DNA of 64,000 bases from Mantis religiosa. Taxonomy: Eukaryota; Arthropoda; Insecta; Mantodea; Mantidae. The DNA lies in contig CM060954.1 of assembly GCA_030765055.1 (NCBI GenBank), positions 108,004,554-108,068,553 of the forward strand, in the 5' to 3' direction. Under the pieces are notes generated by a model. The model was given only the letters and a program-made list of their open reading frames with translations. It was not told the DNA's origin and ran no database searches. Both the position numbers and the translations under genes were made by a program. Below, piece after piece: positions 47,378-57,375 of this stretch (positions are counted from its first letter, which is position 1; each line of letters starts with the position of its first letter).

Positions 47378-47545
47378 GAGCCAGACTGAGAAATTCAATG
47401 CCTTAGCCGGGATTTGAACCAAGGATCTCCCGCTCTCCGTGCGGTTGCTCTAAACCACTGAGCTACTATGCCAGTCGACATAATATTAAATTCTCCAACT
47501 GACTCGTATGTTTGCTGGTAGACCACTAGGGGTTCTCATATACAG
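47378..47545 (-). repeat. Family III tRNA-like element, single-arm copy
   Basis: It has the family arm (complement contains GGTTCAAATCCCGGC and GAATTTCTCAGTCTGGC) followed by the spacer sequence CTCCAACTGACTCGTATG and AGACCACTAGGGG. The second arm is absent, as in the copy at 28026. Confidence 0.82.
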
Positions 47546-47809
47546 TGCGACACGCACATTTTGTACTTCTCCAAACCTTCGCCTACACACGGCTAGTGTA
47601 GAAGAAATGATTATTTCCGATATTTACCTTTACTTTGGTGATACTATCACAAATAGTAATATTTTGCTAAACCTTTCGTCATTCACAAAAATATTTATGC
47701 TATGGAAGAAACTCTTGTTCAGCATAATTTGACCGTCTATTTTTTGGCTGCCAAATCTATGGAATAAATTGACCAGAATGGACTAAATTTAATTACTTCA
47801 TATGATAGT

Positions 47810-48306
47810 TGTAACAGTATTTTTTAGTAATGTTCGAAGGAATAATAAATATATAAAAATGTATGTAGTTGTGTGATTGGCCGAAGTAGTAGTGGTATCA
47901 CGTGGTGTGATGACGTGTCAGTGAATCGGCCAATCACAAAATAGAGTGGGAATCACTATGGGGACAAGAAAATCAATAATCTAGAAAAGTGTTAGAATCT
48001 TGTGTCTTGCTGGAGAACGAGGAAGTTGACATAAGATGTTACGATGATTATAAAATCTCCAAGAAAATTATATATCATTTTGTCTTAATCTGTGAATCTA
48101 TCATTTGGCGCTAGCCAGTATTACTTTTGATAGAAAAAAAAATTGATTAAATTAACTATATTCGAGTAACTGCGCCGTTAGTGCTGTCTTATGGGAGAAA
48201 CATGGCGACTAGCATAGAAAGAGCGATGGAAAATCATGATTCTGGAGTGAAAGAAAGTATTATACCGACCGCCATAATGGAGAACGAAAAATAAAATCCC
48301 GTTACA
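47810..48306 (+). repeat. 5' LTR of Gypsy element 2
   Basis: The first ~242 bp matches the 3' LTR with two substitutions, and the last ~25 bp (ending AATCCCGTTACA) also matches. The ~230 bp between is unrelated to the 3' LTR. Near 47878-47942 a GTGATTGGCCGA...TCGGCCAATCAC inverted repeat includes a CCAAT box. Confidence 0.88.
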
Positions 48307-48308
48307 AA

Positions 48309-48333
48309 TGGCGCAGCAACGTGTGGGGCTCGA
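48309..48333 (+). promoter_or_regulatory. Primer binding site, tRNA-Lys-like
   Basis: TGGCGCAGCAACGTGTGGGG begins two bases after the 5' LTR and continues CTCGA. It resembles the tRNA-Lys primer site (from memory, TGGCGCCCAACGTGGGGCTC) with small differences. Confidence 0.6.
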
Positions 48334-48532
48334 ATAGGATAAAGAAGAGGAGATCGTGCATCGTGCAGCTCCGTGGGAATTTAAAAGGAAAGAAGAAAGA
48401 AGAGAGAAGAAAGAAGAAAACGAGAACTGGTTTAAGTGAGTGAAATTTAAAAAAAAAAATAATAATAATAATAATAATAATAGTAGTAGTAGTAGATTTA
48501 TGTTGTTAAGAAATCAGAAAATAGTTAAAAAG

Positions 48533-50734
48533 ATGGCGAGTAGAAAAGAAATAATAGTGGAAGGAGAAGTTACTGATAGTGTAGGAATGAATAGGGAGGA
48601 TGCAAGATTAAGCATAGATAATGAGTCAATGTTGGAAAGAATAACAAGAATGTTAAGTAATTTAGATTCTAAAATAGAACAAAATGCAAATGATTTAAAA
48701 TCAGAAATGAGTAATTTAGATTCTAAAATAGAACAAAATGCAAATGATTTAAAATCAGAAATGAGTAATTTAGATTCTAAAATAGAACAAAATGCAAATG
48801 ATTTAAAATCAGAAATGAGTAATTTAGATTCTAAAATAGAACAAAATGCAAATGATTTAAAATCAGAAATGAGTAATTTAGATTCTAGAATGAAAGATGT
48901 AAAATCAGAAATGAGTAATTTAGATTCTAAAATAGAACAAAATGTAAATGATTTAACTAAGAAAATGAATGATTTAGATGTAGGAGTAAGACAGGAACTA
49001 GCACAAAATGTGAGTAACTTAGAAATTAATTTATTACAGAAGTTAAAACAGGAATTAAAATCTGAAATTTCACAGGAGATTAGAGAAGGGAGAAAAGAGT
49101 GTAGGGATAATATGGAAAGGCTTATGCAGATCATAGAGATTAATAAGGATGAGAATAGAAAGGAAGTCAATGAGTTGAGAGAGATAATTCAGGAAACTAG
49201 GTTAGGTCAGGACATTGTGAAACAAGGAATAAGAATGGAATTAAACAAAGAGTTAGAAACATTTAGGATACAACAGGCAGAAATAACACAAAAACAAAGA
49301 GAAGAATTAGGAGATAAAGTAGAACAAAGAATCCATGTAATTTGTTCTGAAATGCAATTACAACATGATGAAAGTAAGATACACCAAGAGGAAATAAAGT
49401 TACAAATTGATGAGATAAGTAAAGCAAAAGAAGAAGTAATTTTGCAAATTAAAGAGGTAAAAGAACATTTTGAAAAAGAAAAGGATAACTTAGGAAAACT
49501 GACACAAGTTGTAATTGCATTACAGGCTAGAAAAGTAAATAACGGGAAAGAAATGTCTAGAATTACAAATATAAACGATTGTGACTTACCAGGTGAATTA
49601 AGCAATCATCAGAAGTCTAGTGATGTAGTAAGTGAATGTAGTGATTTTGTGAGTCCAGATAATGATATTAACTATCACAGAAACACACAAAACATGTCCT
49701 CACACACACAACTCCACAGTCTAGGTCAAAATGAATGTGTACATTATTCACTAAATGATATTAGTCCACCAAGTTTTGATGAGGAATCAGGTGATAATCC
49801 AAAAGTATTTCTTAGGGAATTGGAAGAATATTTCCGTATTAAGAGAATTCCCAATGAATTTCGGATGGTAATAGTAAAACGCTGTTTGAAGAAAAATGCT
49901 CTTGAGTGGTTAAGGTTAACTTTGGCTTCACATGAAACATACAGTACTTTCAGAAATCTGTTTATAAATAGATTTTGGGGACCTGAGAGACAAAGAAGAA
50001 TAAAAGTTGAGTTAGCAACGGGTAGGTTTGAGTTTAAAAAAGGGATTTCTATGACTGAATATTTCTTAAAATTAGCAAACAAAAGTAAGTTGATCAATCC
50101 CGAAATTTCTGAGACAGAAATTGTCAACATGCTAATACGTCATTATCCACCACATATCAGAAATCATTTAATTGTGGCTAAGCCTATCGATTTCTCTGAT
50201 ATGATTGAATTATTATCCGAATTTGAAGCACATAACCTCATTAATGATACTACATCCTGTGATGGTAACTATAATAACGTCCATATTGAGCGAGGAAGAA
50301 ATCGACAGGAATCACAACCTACAAATAATAGGAATAATAGGACGAGTTTAAATTGGGGCGGGGCACCCGTGAGAAATCAAAGATTTGAAGGAAGAGGTTA
50401 TGATCCTAGACGAACTTATGAATCTGTAATTCCCGGAACAGGAAAGGGAGTTCAAAATAATGTGCAAAGGAATTATCATAACAATCAGTCGACGAGAATT
50501 GGAAGAAATGATCACATAAACCATGTAAGATTTTATCGAGGAAATAATCAGCGAATAAGTAACTTTAATAGGGGTAGAGGTACTAGTTTATTTAGTGCAA
50601 ATCAACGAGATTTTAGGGGTGTGAGATTTGAAAGAAGTAATCAAAATGAAATAGTCGAAAATACACAAAGCACAGAGAATGATGCGAATATAAACGATAG
50701 CACCAACCTAACCAACAATGAAAGTATTAATTAA
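48533..50734 (+). CDS. gag: Gag polyprotein of Gypsy element 2, coiled-coil with tandem repeats
   Basis: I choose ATG 48533 (AAGATGG, protein MASRKEIIVEGEV). The frame is open from 48440, but the first 31 codons translate an AAT/AGT microsatellite and are probably 5' UTR. From 48533 the protein is 733 residues. The N-terminal ~320 residues are a coiled coil, including six tandem units of SNLDSKIEQNANDLKSEM (48656-48967), four of them identical at the nucleotide level. A retrotransposon Gag (capsid-like) domain follows: PPSFDEESGDNPKVFLRELE, LKKNALEWLRLTL, FRNLFINRFWG and FEFKKGISMTEYFLKLANKS. The C-terminus is rich in Arg, Gly and Asn (RGRG clusters), which may replace a zinc knuckle in RNA binding. 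No stop breaks it. Confidence 0.88.
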   Translation: MASRKEIIVEGEVTDSVGMNREDARLSIDNESMLERITRMLSNLDSKIEQNANDLKSEMSNLDSKIEQNANDLKSEMSNLDSKIEQNANDLKSEMSNLDSKIEQNANDLKSEMSNLDSRMKDVKSEMSNLDSKIEQNVNDLTKKMNDLDVGVRQELAQNVSNLEINLLQKLKQELKSEISQEIREGRKECRDNMERLMQIIEINKDENRKEVNELREIIQETRLGQDIVKQGIRMELNKELETFRIQQAEITQKQREELGDKVEQRIHVICSEMQLQHDESKIHQEEIKLQIDEISKAKEEVILQIKEVKEHFEKEKDNLGKLTQVVIALQARKVNNGKEMSRITNINDCDLPGELSNHQKSSDVVSECSDFVSPDNDINYHRNTQNMSSHTQLHSLGQNECVHYSLNDISPPSFDEESGDNPKVFLRELEEYFRIKRIPNEFRMVIVKRCLKKNALEWLRLTLASHETYSTFRNLFINRFWGPERQRRIKVELATGRFEFKKGISMTEYFLKLANKSKLINPEISETEIVNMLIRHYPPHIRNHLIVAKPIDFSDMIELLSEFEAHNLINDTTSCDGNYNNVHIERGRNRQESQPTNNRNNRTSLNWGGAPVRNQRFEGRGYDPRRTYESVIPGTGKGVQNNVQRNYHNNQSTRIGRNDHINHVRFYRGNNQRISNFNRGRGTSLFSANQRDFRGVRFERSNQNEIVENTQSTENDANINDSTNLTNNESIN
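48656..48967 (+). repeat. 54-bp in-frame tandem repeat in gag
   Basis: Units start at 48656, 48710, 48764, 48818, 48872 (a 42-bp short unit) and 48914. The first four are identical. The last differs at its 3' end. Each unit encodes 18 residues of coiled coil. Confidence 0.97.
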
Positions 50735-51389
50735 GGGCCGAATAGGTGAATGGAATTTCAATTTCATTGCGTTGGTAATTCCACATTTGGCAAGAGATGT
50801 AATTGTGGGTAATGATTTATTATATGAATGGCAAAGTGTATTGAATTTCGAAATGCATGAAATGAAGGTTAAGACAGAAAATGATTTATTAGTAATAAAA
50901 TTATTGGAAGAAGATGGAAGAAAAGAAGTGAATATGGATAATATAAATAATGAAAGGTTTTTTGTGGAAGATATACTTTTGCAAGAAAATGGTAATATTG
51001 AATACGATGAAAATGAAAATTGTGGGAAGAATTTAATTATTGATGGATTGCAAAATAATGTAACTGACCTTGAAAAGCATTGTTGCCAATTATATACAAT
51101 ACAAGATAAGAACGGGGGAAGCCAAGTGGAGGAAGAAATAGAATTCCAGAGAATATTACAAGTAAAGTTAGAAAACACATACAATTTAGACCAAGCGAGA
51201 AAAGAACAGTTGAAATTGTGTATATTAAAGAATAGAAAAGCCTTTAGTTCAAAACCTGGACTGTGTAACAAATACACACACACATTTAAAGTGAATGATA
51301 CTGCTCCCTATACACATAAAAGCCGACCTTTACCCATAGCTATAAGACAAGCATTTCTAGAAGCAAGTGTGGATACAAGAGATTTGTAA
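50718..51389 (+). pseudogene. pol: Truncated pol of Gypsy element 2
   Basis: This frame overlaps the end of gag by 17 bp in the +1 frame. It opens with FNFIALVIPHLARDVIVGND, the C-terminal half of a retroviral-type protease (the hydrophobic-hydrophobic-G-x-D motif). The D-T/S-G catalytic half is absent. A ~120-residue linker follows, then ILKNRKAFSSKPGLCNKY and HTFKVNDTAPYTHKSRPLPI, the conserved stretch just before reverse transcriptase. The frame ends a few codons later (LEASVDTRDL). RT, RNase H and integrase are missing. It cannot supply enzymatic functions. Confidence 0.85.
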
Positions 51390-51637
51390 TCAACGGAGTA
51401 CTTATTGTTAAAATAGTTAAATAATAAAACATGTATATTATTGTTAAATGTCAATATATTGTTGTATTTTAATTAATGTTAATTTATTGTTGTGTTTTAT
51501 GTTTGTGTAATAATGCGAAATTGTTGTTAAATGTTCATTTATTATATTTTATCCAATGTAGGTATATTATTATATTTTATGTATGTTGTATTGATGTTGT
51601 GTAATATTGGTGTAAACAAAATTGTTAATTGGGGCTG

Positions 51638-51712
51638 TTCTTCGAAATATATGGAAACAGATTGTTAATTGTTAATTCCTTTATTTGGTTATTTTCCATA
51701 TATTTCGAAGAA
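51638..51712. promoter_or_regulatory. Perfect 20-bp hairpin next to the polypurine tract
   Basis: TTCTTCGAAATATATGGAAA (51638-51657) is exactly inverted at 51693-51712, with 35 nt between. The right arm runs into the polypurine tract GAAGAAGGG (51708-51716), and the 3' LTR begins at 51720. Confidence 0.93.
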
Positions 51713-51719
51713 GGGCATT

Positions 51720-52223
51720 TGTAACAGTATTTTTTAGTAATGTTCGAAGGAATAATAAATATATAAAAATGTATGTAGTTGTGTGATTGGCCGAAGTAGT
51801 AGTGGTATCACGTGGTGTGATGACGTGTCAGTGAATCGGCCAATCACAAAATAGAGTGGGAATCACTATGGGGACAAGAAAATCAATAATCTAGAAAAGT
51901 GTTAGAATCTTGTGTCTTGCTGGAGAACGAGGAAGTTGACTTAAGATGTTACGATCATTATAATTGTAAAGAAAAATTAATAAGATTCGAAAAGTGTTAT
52001 TCAATATTTATAATATAAAAGAGTGAATCGTAGTTTATATTATATAATTAAATAATATATAACAAAATTGGACTCATCTAAATTTTATTTTCACCCAAAA
52101 TCCGCGTCCACACCTTAGAAAGATCTCATGACTCTTATTAGATTAAAACTTGACTTGGATATTACAAAGAAGTTGGCGTGATTCTTATTGGAAGAAGAAG
52201 ATCGAAAATATAATCCCGTTACA
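51720..52223 (+). repeat. 3' LTR of Gypsy element 2
   Basis: It matches the 5' LTR over its first ~242 bp and last ~25 bp but carries a different, AT-rich middle of about 235 bp. Confidence 0.88.
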
Positions 52224-52227
52224 TAGT

Positions 52228-52400
52228 TGGTGTGGGTGACTCAGAGGGTAGTACTGTCCTACTGATTCCTCGGTCGCGGGTTCAAACCGGGTACAGACTG
52301 ATAGTTTTTAATGCGTTTAAAAGCGATTTAAACCAGTAGATTTATTGGCATGTAAAATATCTTTTACGGGACGAATTTTCTGGCACACGTATGATTCTAG
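52228..52400 (+). repeat. tRNA-headed SINE
   Basis: It begins directly beyond the LTR element's target repeat. A box: GTGACTCAGAGGGTAG. B box: GGTCGCGGGTTCAAACCGGG. The body includes GGCATGTAAAATATCTTTTA, a block I recall from arthropod SINEs. Confidence 0.65.
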
Positions 52401-53316
52401 TAATTGAACACGTCGTTAATGAATACAATATTTTTTATTTTGCATCATATAATTTGTTATTTACGTGGTGAAGTGACGCTCCTGTTTCCTGTCTAACCTC
52501 AGATCCATCAGGGTAAAGGTGTAGCTACGATTCTCTATGGTATGATATCAGATCTTTGAATTTGAAAGAGTTGTTTTTAATTTCTGTCCAAAAATATTAT
52601 TATTTTTATATTTCCTATTATAAATTTATTTTAAAATATTTAAGAAGAAATCCTTATGAATTGGTGGAAGTATTTTTGAAGTGAATGAGATTAAATGAGT
52701 GAAAGAAAGACGCGTGATAAAGAGAGTTAGGAATGGGAAATAATAATGCTGATTTATTTTGACGACTTTGTTAGAAGTTCAAAATTATCCGGAAAATGTT
52801 TGACTGTTAAACTGTTAAAATTAAGTTTTGGAAAGAAATTTCTAATTAACTAAATAAACAAAATGATTTTATTAGTTGTTAAGCATGACGTGGTCAGTAA
52901 GAAAACTTGCCATAGTGACGTGAAAAACAATACTTTTCATTTTGCAGAAAGATAGTGACATTCTAAGTTCTATCGTTGGAGAAGGAAGTGTATCAGTTTA
53001 AGTTGGAACATTGTAGAAAATAAATTAAAATTTGGCATAATTGAAATAACAATGTGCATCAGTATAAAAAGTATTTAATTTAATAGTGTAAACAAGCAGG
53101 ATGCTTTAAAATTGCTTTCTGCAGCTACGTTACGACGTCTTTTATTTAATTTCACAGACAGTTAAAAATTAAAATATTTAAAAGTAAATAGAAAAATTAT
53201 TTAACTGATTTGGTAAAATATTTGCTGAAAATATCCGTACAGAAGATACTGGGAGCTCCATTAAAACAACATCAGATGAATTAAAACATCGTATAAAGGA
53301 GAACTCGCCATTCGTA
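52401..53316. other. AT-rich sequence without recognised genes
   Basis: Nothing was recognised. Confidence 0.4.
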
Positions 53317-54441
53317 CGAGGGCTGTTCAATAAAGAATGATCACAACTTTTATTTGACAACGTACTTTTACTCATCCGCATAATTCTAATGGTCCTTCTC
53401 AAAAGTCTCACCTGAATGCGATGCACTTGTCCCCACTTCTGCCAGTCTTCAAAGACCTGCTGGAAACCATATTATGAGAGATCCTTCAAAATCGCCTCCG
53501 CAGCATTCACCACTGCTTCTGATGATGGATAATGTCTCCCAAGAAAGCGTTTGTTCAAGTTAGGTAATAGAAAAAAGTCACATGGGGCTAAAATCCGGAC
53601 TATAGGGAAGGTGAGGGATGTACTTAACGTTGATTTTTGCAAGATATTCAGCAAATGACTATAACTTTCCCAGCAGAAGCAACCACTTTTGTTTTTTAGG
53701 GGGTTGGTGATGAAGGAGATTTTCACGCTGAGCTTAGCTGTTTGCTCTCAGGATCAGAATGATGTAGCAAGTTTCATCAGCAGTGATTACGTTTGAAAGA
53801 AATTCCGGATCTTCCTCTAACATAAACTTTAATTATATGCAGACCTGCATGCGAATGTCCTTTTGTTCGGGAATCAACAGTCTTGGAACCTATCGTACAC
53901 AAACACGTCTCATGTGTAATGTTTCTGTCACTAACGTGTGGGTGGCACCCAATGAAATACTCAGTATTTGAGAAAGTGATATTAAGGTAATTCGTGGTTC
54001 CTCTCTCACAATGACAGCAGTGTTGGTGTTTTCTTCCGTCAGAGCAGTAACTGGAGCACCGGGTTCAGCTTCCTTTCAAATTGATTGTCTCCCCTCTTTA
54101 AACATGTTAAACCACCTTCGAGCTGTACTATAGGGAAGAACAGACTCTCCATAGGGCTGCTGTAACATTTTATAGAACTCAACTGAAGATTTGTTGAGAG
54201 CAAAGCAGAATTTCAAAGCCTTATATTGTTCCTCGCGTGTTACCTCCATTGCAGCGGTAGGCGATACTGAACATGTCTGAGCTTGCCTGGTTCTCACCGG
54301 CGGGAACAGGAGTACCAACAATAAAACTACTACGGCGTGTTCGTTTCACATTAAGCTAACAGAATATAATAAATATTGAATTTTAGTGCGAAAAATTATG
54401 ATCGTAAAAATTTATGATTATTCTTTATTGAACAGCCTTCG
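53317..54441 (-). mobile_element. mariner transposon 2, internally shortened
   Basis: 1,125 bp flanked by TA (53315-53316, 54442-54443). Terminal inverted repeats are CGAGGGCTGTTCAATAAAGA at the left and CGAAGGCTGTTCAATAAAGA on the opposite strand at the right. The repeats differ from those of the mariner at 4538, so this is a separate lineage. Confidence 0.92.
53430..54250 (-). pseudogene. mariner transposase 2, broken
   Basis: The minus strand starts MEVTREEQYKALKFCFALNK, then SVEFYKMLQQPYGESVLPYS and ARRWFNMFKEGR, the N-terminal helix-turn-helix region of a mariner transposase. Many stops and shifts follow. Near 53480-53610 is ILAPCDFFLLPNLNKRFLGR, the block with the third catalytic Asp. 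It is followed by EAVVNAAEAILKDLS. The second catalytic block (HDNA) was not found and is probably lost in the ~180-bp shortfall relative to a full mariner. Confidence 0.85.
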
Positions 54442-54443
54442 TA

Positions 54444-55002
54444 TCACAAAAATCCCACTTCAAACTTTTGTAAAATATACAGAACCTGTTTGTTAAAACT
54501 GATAGATGTAGCAGTTATTTTAGATACTTCATGTTTTGTTTAGAATAGTCAAAGGGATTGGTATTGGTAATAAAATAAAGAAATAATGTAAGGTAGGTAA
54601 TGGTGTAACCATGACAACGTAATATGATAAGAAGTTTTTAAATGTTTTAAAAGATTTTGTTCCTCTGGTTGTAACTGTCTCTTCGAGTATGTGCAGAAAC
54701 AATTCCTTGTGTGCATCAAAGATGCATAAGTAGCGTGTGCGCAAGGAAAGAAATAGTTCTTCATTGCATCTACCACTCTTTGTAAAAAGACTACATTAAT
54801 AATATTTAGAATTGTATCATATAATTTAAAAAAGTTTATGAGGAATTAAATTTCCATCTTTGAACAAGAAAGGGATTATTTGTTCTTTCTTTAAAAGCTG
54901 TAATGCTAACTTTATCAGCCCCCACTTTCTTAAAATGTTATAACTACAAAACAGCATTGTTTTGATAACGACCATAGAGCCAATTTTCGGGAGACGACCA
55001 TC
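54444..55002. other. AT-rich sequence without recognised genes
   Basis: Nothing was recognised, though the right part may be further Penelope-like sequence in a decayed frame. Confidence 0.35.
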
Positions 55003-55140
55003 TTGGCAATATGCAACAGTTACTGGGAGCGGAGACTTAAGGAGGCTTTGGCGATTTCCTCTGAAAGGAGCACGCTTAATCATGATGCTGGATTTCAGTT
55101 CAGCTCCTCTTGGAAACCGGCCTTAAAATGGAAATCCGTC
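55003..55140 (+). pseudogene. Penelope-like element C-terminal fragment
   Basis: The plus frame reads NSYWERRLKEALAISSERST, then LNHDAGFQFSSSWKPAL. The pattern 'RRxKEAlxI...lNxDxGfxlSxxWxPxL' is what follows the GIY-YIG domain at the C-terminus of arthropod Penelope-like proteins. The upstream GIY-YIG core is not readable in one frame. A 3' region with a hammerhead-like motif follows about 230 bp downstream, consistent with this family. Confidence 0.6.
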
Positions 55141-55363
55141 GATTTAAGAAGCAAAGATCAATACAGCTTGATAATCAAGTTAAGTAGTTATGTTTCTTTG
55201 ACACAATTTTCTATAATCACGCCATCTCCTGACCTGGCATTTAATTTACTGAAAACAGTCCTTTGTCCAGTAATGCGAATTTTGATAGTGTTTTGTCTTT
55301 GTTTATAGTTGTGTTATATCCAGTATTTCGTTTGTGGTTATAACATTTTATAAATATCCTGAT

Positions 55364-55408
55364 GATGGGAGAGATGCACACTCCCGAAACTTCGATATCT
55401 AATCATCT
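55364..55408 (+). ncRNA. Hammerhead-ribozyme-like motif
   Basis: CTGATGA (55369-55375) and GAAA (55396-55399) flank a perfect 5-bp stem, GGGAG (55377-55381) with CTCCC (55391-55395), and a 9-nt loop. Outside them, ATATC (55364-55368) can pair with GATAT (55404-55408), preceded by TTC that could supply the cleavage-site UH. Stem III would be almost absent, so self-cleavage as a monomer is doubtful. Hammerheads are known from the terminal regions of Penelope-like elements. Confidence 0.45.
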
Positions 55409-55490
55409 TTTCACCTGGCTGGCTGCTCGAGAAGAAAGTGAGCGTATTCGTCACCAGGAAAGCTTCAGGTCTTATTTATCAGCCCCGTTT

Positions 55491-55737
55491 TGTTGTTGTT
55501 GTTGTTGTAATTAACGTCCTACAACATTTAGTCATATCGGATGATGAATGAAATGGGTGAAATGATGCTCAATGCGTCCGGGGTCCATAGAGCTTAGAGT
55601 TACCCGGCATTCGTCTATCAGGATAAGGGAACACCCCGGAAAAACCTTATCCAGGTAACTCACTCTGACAGAGATTCGATCTCGGGACCTCTTGAACGTG
55701 AGGCAGACATGCTATCATCTATGCTACTGACGCACGC
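55491..55737 (-). repeat. SINE family II, minus-strand copy
   Basis: A (TTG)n tract (complement of an AAC tail) is at the left and the tRNA-like head at the right (complement of GATTCGATCTCGGGACC). Flanks share ATCAGCCC(C)GTT at about 55478-55489 and 55738-55748, a likely target-site duplication with one indel. Confidence 0.88.
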
Positions 55738-55902
55738 ATCAGCCCGTTACCACGACCCTGGAAAAGAAAAAGAACTCATCACTCAAGAATTACAAACGCG
55801 CCTAAATATCCAGAGTTGCAGGAGAAACTTCTAGATTTCTTCAAGATTGTCACCAAAGTTGAGATATTATTCTGCATCCACTTTCATCCCAAATAATCCT
55901 GC

Positions 55903-55985
55903 TTCAAGATGGTGCCACAGCGTGGTGCATCATCATAGCATCTTCCAACACCATCATTGTGCATAAAATTTCGCTACATAGATCA
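55903..55985 (+). repeat. Short dispersed module, copy 2
   Basis: Matches 22745-22828. The shared core is CATCATCATAGCAT, ending at CGCTACA. Confidence 0.6.
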
Positions 55986-56856
55986 ATATAAAATTGCAAT
56001 ATACAGGAATTTCCAAACAATTCCCTAAATATTTCGGGGACTTAGGGATAGAGGTGTATTATCGGATGATTTCAAAATGTCTTCCAAATTCTTGCAATTG
56101 GTTAAGTCAGTTTTTAGCAATAGACTGAAACTGATATGGTTTATTATATATCGGATAACTAGAATTTTGGCGTACTTTACTAAGGAAGAGTTTGGTTGTT
56201 TTATTTACGTTTCTTAATGCGGCTACCGTCTAATTTCCTCTAAGTGAGAGACATGGCGAATGTTCCACACACTCCTAATATCAATTTTGCTGTACTGAAC
56301 TGAATGAATATTAATTCTGTTTCAACTAATTTGTAAATTTTATGAACAATTTTACTTTCATAGTCATGAATGGATGCTACTGGTCATCATGTCTTAGTGA
56401 TACATCCAATTCAATTTTCAGTGGAAGACAATGCCTTCTAATGGAGTTATGTCATTAAGACAGAGATTATTAAGTTGTTATTCTTGTCTTCCGAATGAAG
56501 CTATGGTAAGGATTTTCCCTCCCCGGAAAGTCATAGCCCTCCGCCAGTTTGAACTCGCGACCCTGAGAATCAAGACTAGATGTTACCCCTACATCACGGA
56601 AAACGACCAACTTTTGCTGCATAATATATTGCTCCATGGTAGATTTCTGAGATTACGTTTGTTTATTAACAGCTGAAGCTACGCATAAAGGCAGAGAAGC
56701 CACGAAATTTAACTGAATATTCAAATATTCAATTGTTCCAGAGAAATGAATGTTTCCAATGGCGTCCTGAGGGGCGCTGTTGTAATCTAGCGTTGAATCG
56801 TTTGGAGCTCGTTAATTGCGGTGTAAAACAAATATTTTTAGAAAAAGGTTCGTGTG

Positions 56857-56857
<1 letters not shown>
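55986..56857. other. No recognised gene; one tRNA-like stretch
   Basis: At about 56495-56610 the complement contains GATGTAGGGGTAACATCTAG and GCGAGTTCAAACTGG, resembling a SINE head. The rest is AT-rich. Confidence 0.4.
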
Positions 56858-56932
<75 letters not shown>

Positions 56933-56971
56933 CGTATGTGTGTGTGTCTGTGTGTGTGTATGTGTATGTGT

Positions 56972-57051
<80 letters not shown>
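56858..57051. repeat. Compound (CT)n-(GT)n microsatellite
   Basis: About 69 bp of uninterrupted CT repeats switch to GT repeats with a few variant units, then a long pure GT run. Confidence 0.97.
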
Positions 57052-57054
<3 letters not shown>

Positions 57055-57375
57055 CAGCTTAGCTCGAAAACGAGAAGTCCCTTGAGTACCATCTGCAAAG
57101 GATGCACACGAAGATTTTCACAAAAATCAGCATAAACCACTGCTTTTACATGGAGCATTTTTCAATGATTTTTATTTTCTCAAATTGGCTCCACGATTTT
57201 CACAAAAGCGCCGCACCAATTTTCGTCACAAATGCATGTATATGTTGAACTTTATAGGAATGTATTTAGAAGAACTTTTCATTCTGGATGACTTGTATGA
57301 CTGTTAACCGTAAGAGACAAACAAAATGTTACTTCACGAAAATACAGAGCTTCTTAAAACGCACCAACTTCTTAA

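Larger units (their letters stand above)
47810..52223 (+). mobile_element. Ty3/Gypsy LTR retrotransposon 2, internally deleted
   Basis: LTR-like ends with TG...CA at 47810-48306 and 51720-52223 enclose a primer site, a long gag, a short pol remnant and a polypurine tract. The 4-bp flank TAGT (47806-47809 and 52224-52227) is a proper Ty3/Gypsy target-site duplication. The element is 4.4 kb long. Most of protease and everything after the start of reverse transcriptase is gone. The gag frame is intact, suggesting a recently active non-autonomous element. Confidence 0.9.

Noticed and set aside
48514..49170. A repetitive minus-strand frame rich in Ser, Phe and Leu
   Set aside because: It is the antisense of the 54-bp Gag repeat. 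The plus-strand coiled coil and Gag domain are the real product.
56838..57158. Several overlapping frames encoding Ser-Leu, Cys-Val or Arg-Glu repeats
   Set aside because: They are translations of the (CT)n-(GT)n microsatellite in different frames.
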